A stretch of DNA of 64,000 bases from Pseudomonas sp. 6D_7.1_Bac1 (GTDB taxonomy: Bacteria > Pseudomonadota > Gammaproteobacteria > Pseudomonadales > Pseudomonadaceae), in contig NZ_JANLNW010000064.1 in assembly GCF_025465945.1 (NCBI RefSeq), positions 1 to 64,000 on the forward strand, written 5' to 3'. The translations under genes were made by a program, and so were the position numbers. Position 1 is the first letter of the stretch, and each line of letters begins with the position of its first letter. The notes beneath the pieces are model-generated. The model was given only the letters and a program-made list of their open reading frames with translations, was not told the DNA's origin and did not search any database. Shown here one piece after another: positions 19,073 through 28,776 of this stretch.

Positions 19073-22039
19073 TTAGAACTGCCAATTCAGGCTCAGCCCT
19101 ACTCCATGGCTGTTTTCGCCGCTGGCCAAACGGCCGCTGTAATCGAGGTTCAAACGAACGTCCCTGGCCAATGCCAGTCCTGCCTGAACCCCGACCAGCG
19201 CTGCGTTGCGGGCCAGTGGTGAACTTTCCACCGCGAACGTTGGGCCGCCGCTGGCAAACGCCAGATGGTCTTGCGATTGGGTGGCACTCAGGTTGTGCTG
19301 CCAGCCGAGGGTGCCGGCCAGGTCGAGCTGTTGCTGGCTGGAAAGCTTGATGGTTTTCAGCGCTCGCACGCCCAACGTGCTGAGCACCGCATCACGCGTG
19401 TCGCGGCCACTTTTCAGCGCCGCGGCATCGCCGTTCTCGGTGAAACCGTCAGTGTCCAGGTGCACGTAGGCAAGGTTGGCGAACGGCTCCAGTGCCACTG
19501 GCTGCCGGTCCATTCGGTAAGCGGCTTCGGTGAACACTTGCGTGGTGTTGGCGTCGACCTTGGCTTTCTGCTTGGCACTGACATCGCCGTATTGCAGGTC
19601 GCGCTTGATGTCCGCCCGGTGCCAGCTGTAAGACCCGCCGAGGCTCAGGCGCAGCGCGCCCAGTTCGCGCCCGGCGTAAGCACCCAGGTGGTAGCTGTCG
19701 ACCTGCGCCCGGGAATGGGTGCCGCTGCCCAGGTTCAGCGAGCTGTCGCTGTAGCCGGTGACGAAACCCAGACGGGCGTCTTCGTCGAGCAAACCGTCGA
19801 CCCCGGCCAGCAAGCCGCCAATCGACGTGGTCGAGCCCGCCGTGTCGTTGCGCTCATCGGTCTTGCCCCAGGCACCCAGTGCCTTGACCCAACCGTTACT
19901 GCCGGTTGCCGGATCCGACTGCAAACGCTCCGTCACCGCCTCACGCAGGTAACGGCTGTCGTTAACCAGCAAGGTGCCAAGCGCCGGGTAGATTTCCCCG
20001 GACAATTGCTGGAACGCCTGCTGAGCGGAGGTTGCCGACGGCGACAGCAAAAGGCTTTCGTACACCGGATTGCCCGTGCCCAATTGCTCGACGGCAGCGG
20101 CCACGGAACGTTGATTCGGGGTTTGCCCGACACTGGAAAACGAGTTGCCATTGCGCTGGATCGCCAGCTGCACGTCAGTCGCCGAGTAATCGAGGGTGCC
20201 ACCGATGAACAGGTAATTGGGCACTACCGCAGCGAATTGCCCTTGAATACCGCCCGCCGCTTGCAGGATGTCGTACTGGTGACCCAACAGGCTTTGGACC
20301 TGACTGGCACTCAACAGCGTCGGACTGTTTTCCAGCGCGAGACTGACGGTGGCGCCCGTGACCGTCGCCTTGCCGCTGGCGACGATGCGATCGCTGTTGG
20401 TGGGCGACAGTTCCACCGCGTAGGTCGAGCCGGGCGCGAGCGTCACGTCACCGTTGACCTGCAAGGTGCCGATCGAGTTACCCGGCGCGACGGTGGCGCC
20501 GCTGTTGGCGGTCAGTGCGCCGACACGTCCGGAGCCGCCCAGGGTACCGCTGTCATTGACCGTCACTGCCGAGTTCAGCGAACCGTTGACCGTCAGCAAG
20601 CCGCCGTTGACGGTGGTCGCACCGCGATAACTGTTGTTCCCGGCCAGAATCAATTGGCCTGCACCGGACTTGATCAGGCTGCCTTCATAGACTCGTCTGG
20701 TGGCTGCAGCATCGCGCGCCGTGCCCACCGCGTAATCGGTCTTGTCCTGCTGACTGGCGTTGGTCGCAACGCCATTTTCCCAGCCTTTGTCTTTCAGGGG
20801 CTGTTGCCAGGCACTGTGCTCGGCGGCATCTTCGCTCTGGCGTTGAATCAGCGCCTTGTCCGAGAGGTCGTTGCTCCACACATCGCGCTGGCCGGCGCCA
20901 AGGTTGGCGTCGAATGAGCCGAGCAACTGCCCCGGCCCGCGCATGGCACGCGCAAGGTCGGGCACGCCCCAACCGACCCGAGTGCTCGGTGCATCAGTGA
21001 TCGAGCCATCAAGCTGGGTCGCGGTGGTCAGCAACACCTGCAGGGCTTGCTGGTTGTTCATGTAAGGGTAGCGTTCCATCACCAACGCCAAGGCGCCGGT
21101 GGCATGCGGGGCCGCCATCGAGGTGCCGTTGTAGCTGGCGTAACCGCCGCCGACGATGGTGCTGTAGATCTGCGCGCCCGGCGTGCTGACGCACCAGTAC
21201 TTGGCGATCCCGCACTGGTTGTATTTTTGCTGGTTGTTCTTGTCCAGCCCCGACACCGCCAGCCAGTGGCCTTCCAGGTCCGGCTCGAAGTACGGCAGGG
21301 CCGCACGCACGCTGGCGTTGGCGTAACCGCTGTTGCCGGCGCTAAACACATTGATCACGCCACGGCGCGAGACATCGGCGGCCGCATCGATCCAGGTGTT
21401 CTGATTCCAGTGCTGGGCATAGGCGGCATGCAGACTCTCGATCGTCTTGTAGTCGACATCCTTGGGCTGGCTGCCCCAACTGTTGTTGATCACCCGTACG
21501 CCGGCATCGGCCAAGGCGTCATAGGCCGCTTTGAAATAACGCGGATCGGGGCCGGGGCCGAAGAGGAAGCTGTCGTTCTGATTGGTGTTGGCAACATACA
21601 CATCCGCGTTGAACGCCACGCCGTGCATGCCGACACCGTCACGGGCGGCGCCCATGGTTCCGGTGACATGGGTGCCGTGGGAGTCGTTGTTGGCATTGTG
21701 GTTGCCGCTGACGCTGAATGGCGTGCCGTTGAGGTAAGTGCCGGTGGCCGTGACCGCATGAAAGCGCGCGGCTTCGGGATGGTTCGGGTCAAAGCCTGAG
21801 TCCAGTGCACCGATTTTCACGCCTTTGCCAGTGAAACCTGCGGCATAGGCCTGATTCGCTTGCATGCGGTCCAGGCCCCAGTCCTGTTGGTATTCCGCTG
21901 TTCGCCAACTGGCGGGGTCTCCCACCTGCCCCGGATCAAGGTAGGCCGCGTGAACGGCGGCGGGCAGCGCGGCAACGAGCAACAACAATGAGCCGGTGGT
22001 GATCGGCTGGCAGCTATAACGACGTACATCCGTGTTCAT
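19073..22039 (-). CDS. pspA: Subtilase autotransporter (PspA-like serine protease)
   Basis: 988-residue autotransporter protease. The signal peptide ends about residue 31 (LPAAVHAA). The S8 triad is Asp80 (IGALDSGFD), His121 (NDSHGTHVTG) and Ser307 (NGTSMAAPH). A PATR-type repeat (GAGQLILAGNNSYRGATTVN) lies near 465, and a C-terminal beta-barrel ends LSLNWQF. From about residue 470 to the end it is very similar to the next gene's product, while the protease domains have diverged more. It starts 60 bp after aprF, so it may be in the same transcript. Substrates are unknown. In the family these are extracellular or surface-processed proteases. Confidence 0.9.
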   Translation of the reverse strand: MNTDVRRYSCQPITTGSLLLLVAALPAAVHAAYLDPGQVGDPASWRTAEYQQDWGLDRMQANQAYAAGFTGKGVKIGALDSGFDPNHPEAARFHAVTATGTYLNGTPFSVSGNHNANNDSHGTHVTGTMGAARDGVGMHGVAFNADVYVANTNQNDSFLFGPGPDPRYFKAAYDALADAGVRVINNSWGSQPKDVDYKTIESLHAAYAQHWNQNTWIDAAADVSRRGVINVFSAGNSGYANASVRAALPYFEPDLEGHWLAVSGLDKNNQQKYNQCGIAKYWCVSTPGAQIYSTIVGGGYASYNGTSMAAPHATGALALVMERYPYMNNQQALQVLLTTATQLDGSITDAPSTRVGWGVPDLARAMRGPGQLLGSFDANLGAGQRDVWSNDLSDKALIQRQSEDAAEHSAWQQPLKDKGWENGVATNASQQDKTDYAVGTARDAAATRRVYEGSLIKSGAGQLILAGNNSYRGATTVNGGLLTVNGSLNSAVTVNDSGTLGGSGRVGALTANSGATVAPGNSIGTLQVNGDVTLAPGSTYAVELSPTNSDRIVASGKATVTGATVSLALENSPTLLSASQVQSLLGHQYDILQAAGGIQGQFAAVVPNYLFIGGTLDYSATDVQLAIQRNGNSFSSVGQTPNQRSVAAAVEQLGTGNPVYESLLLSPSATSAQQAFQQLSGEIYPALGTLLVNDSRYLREAVTERLQSDPATGSNGWVKALGAWGKTDERNDTAGSTTSIGGLLAGVDGLLDEDARLGFVTGYSDSSLNLGSGTHSRAQVDSYHLGAYAGRELGALRLSLGGSYSWHRADIKRDLQYGDVSAKQKAKVDANTTQVFTEAAYRMDRQPVALEPFANLAYVHLDTDGFTENGDAAALKSGRDTRDAVLSTLGVRALKTIKLSSQQQLDLAGTLGWQHNLSATQSQDHLAFASGGPTFAVESSPLARNAALVGVQAGLALARDVRLNLDYSGRLASGENSHGVGLSLNWQF

Positions 22040-22099
22040 GACATCTCGCTTTATTAGACGTGTAGTCCCCCATCCCGGGGGAGTGCTGCAGAGAGGCGT

Positions 22100-23464
22100 T
22101 TATCGGGTGGCTTTACGCGGGCCGAAGGCTTCATCGACCTTGGCCAGGTCCTCTTCACGCAAGTTGCCGGCGTAGTAATGCAACTTGGTCCAGGCCATCA
22201 AATAGTCATAACGGGCCTGGGCCAGGTCACGGCGCGTGGTGTAGAGCTGCTGTTCGGCGTTCAGGGCGTCGAGATTGACCCGCTCACCGCCGAGGATGCT
22301 TTGCTTGGTCGAGACCACCAGCGCTTCGGCCGACGTCAGGGCCTTTTGATAGGCGCGCAGCTTGCTGACACCCGACAGGCAGGCGCTGAACTGGCGACGC
22401 AGTTCGATCAGGGTTTCGCGGGTTTTCGAATCCAGGTCGTATTCGGCCTGCTCCATCGAGCGACTGGCCTGACGAGTCGACGCCGACACTCCACCACCGG
22501 CATACAGCGGCACACTGACCTCGATACCGATGGTGTTGGTGTCGTAACGCTGGTTGTAGGTGTTGCCGCTTTCCGATTCGTTTTGCCGCACCGTCGCGTA
22601 GGCGCTGACCCTGGGCAAATGCCCCGAGCGATTGCGCTCGACTTCGAACCGCGCGACTTCAACCGCCTGACGCTGGGAGGCCAGGTTCGGGTTGTTGGTC
22701 AGCGCGAGTTCATGCCAGGTGTCGAAATTGGCCGGCTGCAAGGTGAATGACTGAAAGGAATCGCCCAACGGTTCGAGGTCTTTGATATCAATATCCCGCG
22801 TGCCGATCAGCGCGCCCAGCTCACGCAAGGCTGCATCTTGTTCATCACGCGCCTCGATCTCTTCGGCAGTGGCCAGTTCGTAACGCGATTCCGCTTCGAG
22901 AATATCGGTGCGGGTGCCCTCGCCCTGACGGAACATCTGTTCGTTCTGCTGGAACTGCTGTTCAAAGGCCTTTTTCTTCGCTTGCGCGATGTCGATCTGG
23001 TCCTGGGCAAACAGCGCCTGGGTGTAATAGGTCAGCACCCGAACCAGCAGTTCCTGGCTCTTGCCGCGAAAGTTTTCATCGGCGAACAGCGATTGGGCCA
23101 CGCCCTTGCGATACGCCGCATAAGCCTCGTAGTCGAACAGCGGTTGCTGCAGGGTGAACGTCGAGCCATAGCTGTTGTAGTTGCGGTCGTCAGTGCGATT
23201 ACGACGGTTCTCGTCCAGGTAAGTGGCCTTGGAGTTGTTGCGGCCCTTGTTGTAGTTGTACGACAGTTTTGGCAGCAAACCGGCGCGACCGATCGTGCGG
23301 TTTTCCAGGCCTGCGTCACGCTCCTTGATCGCGCCGAGGAACACCGGATCGTTGCGCAACGCCTGTTCGTAAACCTCGAATGGCCCCATGGCGTGAACGT
23401 TTGTGCAGACCAGCAATGCAATAGCGGTCCCGAGAATGGAAAGCTTGCTCATACGACGGGACAT
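22100..23464 (-). CDS. aprF: Type I secretion outer-membrane protein AprF
   Basis: 454-residue TolC-family outer-membrane channel of the alkaline protease exporter. The signal peptide (MSRRMSKLSILGTAIALLVCTNVHA) precedes MGPFEVYEQALRNDPVFLGA, the usual TolC-family opening. Two long coiled-coil helical repeats follow (for example AKKKAFEQQFQQNEQMFRQGEG). It completes the AprD (inner-membrane ABC)-AprE (adaptor)-AprF channel that exports the serralysin and the RTX lipases. The ATG is two bases after the aprE stop, so translation is coupled. Confidence 0.93.
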   Translation of the reverse strand: MSRRMSKLSILGTAIALLVCTNVHAMGPFEVYEQALRNDPVFLGAIKERDAGLENRTIGRAGLLPKLSYNYNKGRNNSKATYLDENRRNRTDDRNYNSYGSTFTLQQPLFDYEAYAAYRKGVAQSLFADENFRGKSQELLVRVLTYYTQALFAQDQIDIAQAKKKAFEQQFQQNEQMFRQGEGTRTDILEAESRYELATAEEIEARDEQDAALRELGALIGTRDIDIKDLEPLGDSFQSFTLQPANFDTWHELALTNNPNLASQRQAVEVARFEVERNRSGHLPRVSAYATVRQNESESGNTYNQRYDTNTIGIEVSVPLYAGGGVSASTRQASRSMEQAEYDLDSKTRETLIELRRQFSACLSGVSKLRAYQKALTSAEALVVSTKQSILGGERVNLDALNAEQQLYTTRRDLAQARYDYLMAWTKLHYYAGNLREEDLAKVDEAFGPRKATR

Positions 23465-23466
23465 CC

Positions 23467-24801
23467 TTATTCCTCGGTCAATGCGGAGCCTGCCCGGTCG
23501 AGCAGAGGTTTGAACAAATAGTTGAGAAGTGAGCGTTCACCGGTGCGCACGAACATCTCGGCCGGCATGCCCGGCTTGATCACCAGCCCGTTGAGTTTCT
23601 CCATGGCGACATCGCTGACGCTGCTGCGCAGCACGTAGTACGGCACGCCGGTTTTCTCGTCGACCATCTGGTCGGCTGAAATCAGGCTGACTTCGCCGGG
23701 TACACGCGGGGTTTTGCTCTGGTTGAACGCGGTGAACAGGATGTCCACCGGCAAGTGGCTGCCGACCTTGTCGATCAGGTTCACCGGCAGGTGACCTTCA
23801 ACCTCCAGGCGCGTGCCTTGGGGCACGATCTCCAGCAAGGTTTCACCGGGGCGAACCACCGCGCCTTCGGTGTGCACGCCAAGGTTGACGGCGATGCCGT
23901 CGGCCGGTGCGATGATTTCACTCTGTTGCAGATTGAAACCGGCCGAGGTCAGTTGCTGCTCCAGGGTCAGGCTCTTGAGCTGCGCGTCCGCCAACTGGCT
24001 GCGCACCTCTTTCTGGTACTCCTCGCTGTGCTGTTGCAGCTTCAAGCGCGTTTCAAGAATGCCCTGCTCCACGCGCCCGCTTTCGCCGCTGTTCTGCGCC
24101 AACTGCTGTTGTACTTGCGAAAGCTGACGCTGGAACTCCATCAGACGGTTGCGCGGGATGTAACCGTTGTCGGCCAAGGGTTGCAGGTTGGTCAGTTGCT
24201 GACGCAGGGACTCCGCCTGCGCGGTCAGGTCGGTGCGCGCCCGGCGCATCCCCGCCAGTTGAGCATTGGCGCCTTCGATGTTGGCGCGCATCCCGGCCTG
24301 TTCACGATCAAAAGCTTCACGGCGACTGCTGAACAGTTGCCGCTGGCCTTCGAGCACCAACGCCAGACGTGGGTCGGGGTCGCTGCTCAATTCAGCTGGA
24401 AAACTGACCTGCTTGAGGTTGTCACGCTCGCTCTGCCAACGCGCCAGACTGGCCCAGGCCATGCGGTATTGAGCTTGCAAGGATTGCACGTCCGCTTCGA
24501 CCTGAGTCTGGTCGAGGCGAAACAACGGCTGGCCTTGCTTCACCGCCTCGCCTTCACGCACCAGAATCCGGCTGAGCACCCCGCCACTCATCGATTGCAC
24601 AGCCTTGCGCTTGCCGGACACCACCACCGTGCCCTGTACCGGGAGCCCCTGATCGAGAGGCGCCAGGCTGGCCCAGAGGAAAAAGCTGCCCGCACCGACC
24701 ACCGCGAGAATCCAGCCCATGCGGGCAAAAAAACCGGCGTCGCGCTCAGGGCGCTCCGACGCATAACCTTGTTCGATTGTCATGCCGCTGTCCTTGCTCA
24801 T
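23467..24801 (-). CDS. aprE: Type I secretion membrane fusion protein AprE
   Basis: 444-residue HlyD-family adaptor. One transmembrane helix near residues 28-46 (MGWILAVVGAGSFFLWASLAP) is followed by a lipoyl/beta-barrel part (GLPVQGTVVVSGKRKAVQSM), a long periplasmic coiled coil (about 95-270), and the HlyD signature region at the C-terminus (GEVSLISADQMVDEKTGVPYY). It links AprD to AprF in the periplasm. Its ATG overlaps the aprD stop (ATGA). Confidence 0.93.
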   Translation of the reverse strand: MSKDSGMTIEQGYASERPERDAGFFARMGWILAVVGAGSFFLWASLAPLDQGLPVQGTVVVSGKRKAVQSMSGGVLSRILVREGEAVKQGQPLFRLDQTQVEADVQSLQAQYRMAWASLARWQSERDNLKQVSFPAELSSDPDPRLALVLEGQRQLFSSRREAFDREQAGMRANIEGANAQLAGMRRARTDLTAQAESLRQQLTNLQPLADNGYIPRNRLMEFQRQLSQVQQQLAQNSGESGRVEQGILETRLKLQQHSEEYQKEVRSQLADAQLKSLTLEQQLTSAGFNLQQSEIIAPADGIAVNLGVHTEGAVVRPGETLLEIVPQGTRLEVEGHLPVNLIDKVGSHLPVDILFTAFNQSKTPRVPGEVSLISADQMVDEKTGVPYYVLRSSVSDVAMEKLNGLVIKPGMPAEMFVRTGERSLLNYLFKPLLDRAGSALTEE

Positions 24802-26576
24802 ACACCGCTGCTCTTTGTCGGGGCCTGGTACTGGCGGCTCATGCTGAGCCCGGCCGGTGCGGCGGCGGGTTTTTCCCGTGGGTGTTCCTGTTGTGCGCCA
24901 GACAGCGCCTTGAGCACTTCCTGACTCGGCCCGAAGGCTTGCAGACGGCCTTCGTTGAGCACCAGCAACTTGTCGGCCTGGGCCAGCGCCGAGGAACGGT
25001 GGGTGACCAGAATCACGCTGGTGCCCTGGGCTTTCATTTGCGCGATGGCACTGGCCAACGCAGCCTCACCGAGGGTGTCGAGGTTTGAGTTCGGTTCATC
25101 GAGCACCACCAGGCTCGGCCCGCCATACAGCGCTCGAGCCAACGCCACGCGCTGTTTCTGGCCGCCAGACAAACCACCACCATCCTCGCCCAGCACGGTG
25201 TCGTAACCCTGTGGCAGGTGCAGAATCATCTCGTGCACGCCGGCTTGCTGCGCAGCCTCGACAACCTTCTGCGAATCCGCCTCGCGAAAGCGTGCGATGT
25301 TTTCGGCGACGCTGCCGCTGAACAATTCGATGTCCTGTGGCAGATAGCCAATGTAGGGGCCGAGGTCGTCGCGGTTCCAGCGATGGATATCCGCACCGTC
25401 CAACCGCACTGTGCCGGCCAGGGTCGGCCAAACACCCACCAGCACCCGCGCCAGGGTCGACTTGCCGGAGCCGGACGCACCGAGCACCCCCAGCACTTCG
25501 CCGGCCCCAAGGTGGAAATTGAGCATGTGCAGGGTTGCCGTGCGTTGGCCCGGCGGGCCGGCACTGACCTGTTCGAAGGTCACCTGGCCTTTAGGCGCGG
25601 GCAACTCCATGGCGCCGTCACTCGGCGGGAACTCTTGCAGCAACGCATCCAGCCGTCGATACGCCAGCTTCGCCCCGCTCCATTGCTTCCAGACGGCAAT
25701 CAACTGATCGATCGGGCTCAGCACCCGCCCCATCAGGATGGAGCCGGCGATCATCATCCCGGCAGTCATCTCGCCCTTGATCACCAGCAATGCACCCAAC
25801 CCCAACACCAACGATTGCAGGCACAGACGCAGGGTTTTGCTCAGGGAACTGATGACCGCGCCGGTATCACTGGCCTGATTCTGCAGACCCAGAAAGCGCG
25901 AATGCACCTGGAACCAGCGTTTGCGCAGCGCACCGAGCATGCCCATCGCCTGAATGGTCTCGGCGTTGTGCAGGTGACTGGTGGCCAGTTGCGTGGACCG
26001 TTGCGAGTAACCGCCGGCCTCACCCAAGGGCTTTTTGGTCATTGCCTCGTTGAGGAACGCCAAACCGATCAACAGCACCGCGCCGACGGTCGCGAACACC
26101 CCAAGCCAGACGTTGAACAGATAGATCACGAACAGGTAGACCGGAAACCACGGTGCATCGAAGAACGCGAACAGCGCAGGTCCCGTGACGAACTGGCGAA
26201 TGTGAGTCAGGTCGCCCAACGACTGGCCGGCATTGCCTTCGCCCTTGAACAGATTGCGCTCGAATGCGGCCTGATAGACCCGCAGGTTGAAACGTCGCTC
26301 CAGTTGGCTACCGATGCGAATCACAATGAAGCTGCGCACGGTCTCCAGCAAACCGATAAACACGAAAAAGCCCACGACCATCAGCGACAGCATGGCCAGA
26401 GTGGTTTCATTCTGTGACGAGAGCACCCGGTCGTAGACCTGGAGCATATATATCGACGGCACCAACATCAGTACGTTAATCAGTGCGGTGAAACAACCGA
26501 CGCTGATAAGAATACTTTTATAGTCGCCCAGCGCCTTCAATAGCGGTGCAGTGGGAGTGGTCTTCGCCATTCTCAT
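24798..26576 (-). CDS. aprD: Type I secretion ABC transporter AprD
   Basis: 592-residue inner-membrane ABC transporter of the PrtD/AprD family. The N-terminal six-helix domain includes the typical LVPSIYMLQVYDRVLSSQNE. The nucleotide-binding domain shows Walker A GASGSGKST, signature LSGGQKQR and Walker B LVVLDEP. It lacks a C39-type peptidase domain, consistent with substrates carrying C-terminal uncleaved signals. The start at 26576 (MRMAKTT) has AGGGAAG eight bases upstream; an upstream in-frame start at 26669 lacks support. Substrates encoded here are AprA, PueB and PueA. Confidence 0.93.
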   Translation of the reverse strand: MRMAKTTPTAPLLKALGDYKSILISVGCFTALINVLMLVPSIYMLQVYDRVLSSQNETTLAMLSLMVVGFFVFIGLLETVRSFIVIRIGSQLERRFNLRVYQAAFERNLFKGEGNAGQSLGDLTHIRQFVTGPALFAFFDAPWFPVYLFVIYLFNVWLGVFATVGAVLLIGLAFLNEAMTKKPLGEAGGYSQRSTQLATSHLHNAETIQAMGMLGALRKRWFQVHSRFLGLQNQASDTGAVISSLSKTLRLCLQSLVLGLGALLVIKGEMTAGMMIAGSILMGRVLSPIDQLIAVWKQWSGAKLAYRRLDALLQEFPPSDGAMELPAPKGQVTFEQVSAGPPGQRTATLHMLNFHLGAGEVLGVLGASGSGKSTLARVLVGVWPTLAGTVRLDGADIHRWNRDDLGPYIGYLPQDIELFSGSVAENIARFREADSQKVVEAAQQAGVHEMILHLPQGYDTVLGEDGGGLSGGQKQRVALARALYGGPSLVVLDEPNSNLDTLGEAALASAIAQMKAQGTSVILVTHRSSALAQADKLLVLNEGRLQAFGPSQEVLKALSGAQQEHPREKPAAAPAGLSMSRQYQAPTKSSGV

Positions 26577-26669
26577 TGATCTTCCCTGAGCTGATAGCCC
26601 GCGCGGTAGTTCGACACGGTTCCAATAAACGGCCCAAACGCTTGTCAGGGCATGCTTTGAATAATACAA

Positions 26670-26729
26670 CTGGCAGGCGAACGAACTCTATTCCATGACG
26701 ATATAGAGTTCAGTTTATTGACCTGCCAG
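26670..26729. other. Nested inverted repeat between inh and aprD
   Basis: An outer arm CTGGCAGG (26670-26677) pairs with CCTGCCAG (26722-26729), and an inner arm GAACTCTAT (26683-26691) pairs with ATAGAGTTC (26703-26711). The transcript could fold into a two-tier hairpin of about 60 bases in the untranslated leader of aprD. No U-run follows, so it is not a standard terminator. It could be a processing or protein-binding site. Confidence 0.5.
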
Positions 26730-26792
26730 CGAAAAACTGTGGATGAATCCTTATATCCATTACTGGAAAAGATTCAGTTTGCCGTTGTGCTC

Positions 26793-27179
26793 TTAGTCTT
26801 GAGCGCGCTGCAGAACAATCTGTGGATCAGACTGTTTGGTACTTTGGTAGAGCCCTTCTTGCTGTCGACCAAGATGAATAATTCTTGAACCTTCTTTACC
26901 GGTCAGCGATATACCGTCGGGTTCCGGGAACCAACCGATGGGTGTTTCACTCAGCCACCCGGCGAGGCACTCGATATCGCCCGCCAATGTTTGATTCTGC
27001 TCAAGTTTCAGTGCACAGATGTTCTGCGGCTGCGCCTTCAGATAAATCTGCCATTGCCCGGCCAGTTCCGACGGGTCCGCTAATCTCAGGCTGCTTGCCA
27101 TGACTACATCTCCAGAAAACAGTATCAGCGTGGCGATCAGCCAAGCCATTGCCCTGTAGGTAAAGGCGTTATGGGTCAT
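26793..27179 (-). CDS. inh: Alkaline protease inhibitor (Inh/AprI)
   Basis: 128-residue periplasmic inhibitor of serralysin-type metalloproteases. A signal peptide (MTHNAFTYRAMAWLIATLIL to MAS) precedes SLRLADPSELAGQWQIYLK. In AprI the N-terminal residues insert into the protease active site. The conserved C-x(18)-C pair (NICALKL and IECLAGWL) and the W-P pattern (IGWFPEPDGISL) match the family. The start at 27179 is chosen so that the signal peptide is N-terminal; an upstream in-frame start at 27266 adds an unlikely extension. It sits directly downstream of aprA and protects the cell from prematurely active protease. Confidence 0.9.
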   Translation of the reverse strand: MTHNAFTYRAMAWLIATLILFSGDVVMASSLRLADPSELAGQWQIYLKAQPQNICALKLEQNQTLAGDIECLAGWLSETPIGWFPEPDGISLTGKEGSRIIHLGRQQEGLYQSTKQSDPQIVLQRAQD

Positions 27180-27288
27180 AAGGTGTTTCGTTCCAGGTTG
27201 TAGCCTATGCAGCCTCGCCCACTGCAGCGGTGTTGGCAAGGACGAAGGGCAGCGCATCAGCGCCACCCTCCGTTTTCCTTCACGTCGT

Positions 27289-27316
27289 TTGCCCGCCAGT
27301 TCAACAGCGCGGGCAA
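27289..27316. terminator. Hairpin between aprA and inh (possible attenuator)
   Basis: TTGCCCGC and GCGGGCAA form a perfect 8-bp stem around a 12-base loop, ten bases beyond the aprA stop on the minus strand. There is no clear U-tract, so partial termination or 3'-end protection of the abundant aprA message is more likely than full termination. Confidence 0.5.
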
Positions 27317-27325
27317 GCTACGCCG

Positions 27326-28753
27326 TTACGCTGCGATATCCGAGACTGCTGCCTGGCCAACGATGTTGACGAGGAAGTCAGCAACTCCATGCCCGGAGAA
27401 GTCTACAGCCAGGGTGCTGTTGCCACCCGAGTTGGTCAGCACTGCGTCGCCTGCCGATCCCGTGAAGGCATTCCCGAAGTTCAGGCCCGCCCCGTGGGTG
27501 ATGGCGGTCAGGTCGATTTTGTCCAGGCCACTGGTGAAGTCCATGATCCGGTCGGACGCACCCGGTGCCGAGTCCGAACTGGCGGCATATACGAAGGTAT
27601 CCGCACCCGAACCACCCCAGAGTATGTCCGCACCACCTGCGCCGTAGATGATGTCGTTGCCGGCACCGCCCTTGAGCACGTTGGCGACGTCGTTGCCGAT
27701 CAGCAGGTCGTTGCCCGAACCGCCAGTGGCGTTCTCGATGGTGACACCCTGGGCAATGGAAACGTTGCCCACCAGGCCACCAACGTCGGAGAACGAACCT
27801 TCATGGAGGTTGATCTTCTGGTTTTGGGTGAAGCCGGAGAAGTCCAGGGTGTCGTTGCCACCACCGTCCCACACCGAGAACACCAGTTTGTCCGACGAGG
27901 ACGTCGCACTCAGGTAATCACGACCGGTGTTGGAGTTGAAACCGTAGGTGGTATCACCGGCACGGGTGCTCATGTTGGCGCCGTAGAGTTTCTGCACCGC
28001 GGCAATATCGTCCATCAGCGGGGCGGACGAATAGGCTTCGACACCGCCCTTGCTGAAGTTCTGGCTGGTGTTGCTTTCACTCCAGTAGCTCATAACGCTG
28101 TAGCCACGGGTGTCCTGGCCATAGGACGCATCGTTGTAGGTCGGATTGCCGGTCCCGGCGTTGTAGTCGCCAGGGTGAGACAGACCGAGGGTATGCCCGA
28201 TTTCGTGAGTCAGGGTCTGACGACCGTAGTTGTTCACGCCCGGGGTCTTGTTGACGTTGTAGCCACTGCCGGTCAGGTACCAGGACTCGCCATCATGGCC
28301 AGGTTCTGTACCGGGCAGGAAAGCGAATGCTGCTGCACCTTCCTGGCCGCCACTGTAGTTGCCGAAACTCATGTGACCATCGCCACCCTTTGCCGCTTGG
28401 GTAAAGGTGACATTGGCCACGTCTGCCCAGGATTGCATGGCGAGCACGGCCTGAGCCTTTTGCAAGGAGCTGAACTGGCTAAAACCGGTGACACCCAGGT
28501 CGCTAAAGTTCGACGTTGGGGCTGTCAGAAACGAGTAGGTGAGGTCGATCTTGCCATTGCCGTTGAGGTCGTGCCAGGAGGCACCGTCACGCAGCAGTTG
28601 AGTCGCGGCTTGATCTACCGAGTAGGAGGGTTTGCCATTGACCGTGAGATCACCGCCACGGTCATACTGATGGCTAAAGCTATCAATCTGCGACCACTCG
28701 GAACTTGAATCTGCTGCTGCCGACTCAATAGCTTTCACTTTTACTTTCGACAT
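27326..28753 (-). CDS. aprA: Serralysin-family alkaline metalloprotease AprA
   Basis: 475-residue extracellular zinc protease. The metzincin motif HEIGHTLGLSH spans residues 183-193, and the Met-turn is YSVMSYW. RTX calcium-binding repeats (GGSGNDLLIGND, GGAGNDIIYGAGG) run from about 335 to 395. The C-terminal about 50 residues (DFLVNIVGQAAVSDIAA) form the uncleaved type I secretion signal. No N-terminal signal peptide is present. The ATG at 28753 has AAGGAAG upstream; a GTG two codons earlier is less well placed. It is the first gene of the exoprotein locus, and the inhibitor follows immediately. Confidence 0.95.
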   Translation of the reverse strand: MSKVKVKAIESAAADSSSEWSQIDSFSHQYDRGGDLTVNGKPSYSVDQAATQLLRDGASWHDLNGNGKIDLTYSFLTAPTSNFSDLGVTGFSQFSSLQKAQAVLAMQSWADVANVTFTQAAKGGDGHMSFGNYSGGQEGAAAFAFLPGTEPGHDGESWYLTGSGYNVNKTPGVNNYGRQTLTHEIGHTLGLSHPGDYNAGTGNPTYNDASYGQDTRGYSVMSYWSESNTSQNFSKGGVEAYSSAPLMDDIAAVQKLYGANMSTRAGDTTYGFNSNTGRDYLSATSSSDKLVFSVWDGGGNDTLDFSGFTQNQKINLHEGSFSDVGGLVGNVSIAQGVTIENATGGSGNDLLIGNDVANVLKGGAGNDIIYGAGGADILWGGSGADTFVYAASSDSAPGASDRIMDFTSGLDKIDLTAITHGAGLNFGNAFTGSAGDAVLTNSGGNSTLAVDFSGHGVADFLVNIVGQAAVSDIAA

Positions 28754-28776
28754 AAACACACTTCCTTGTTTAGCAA

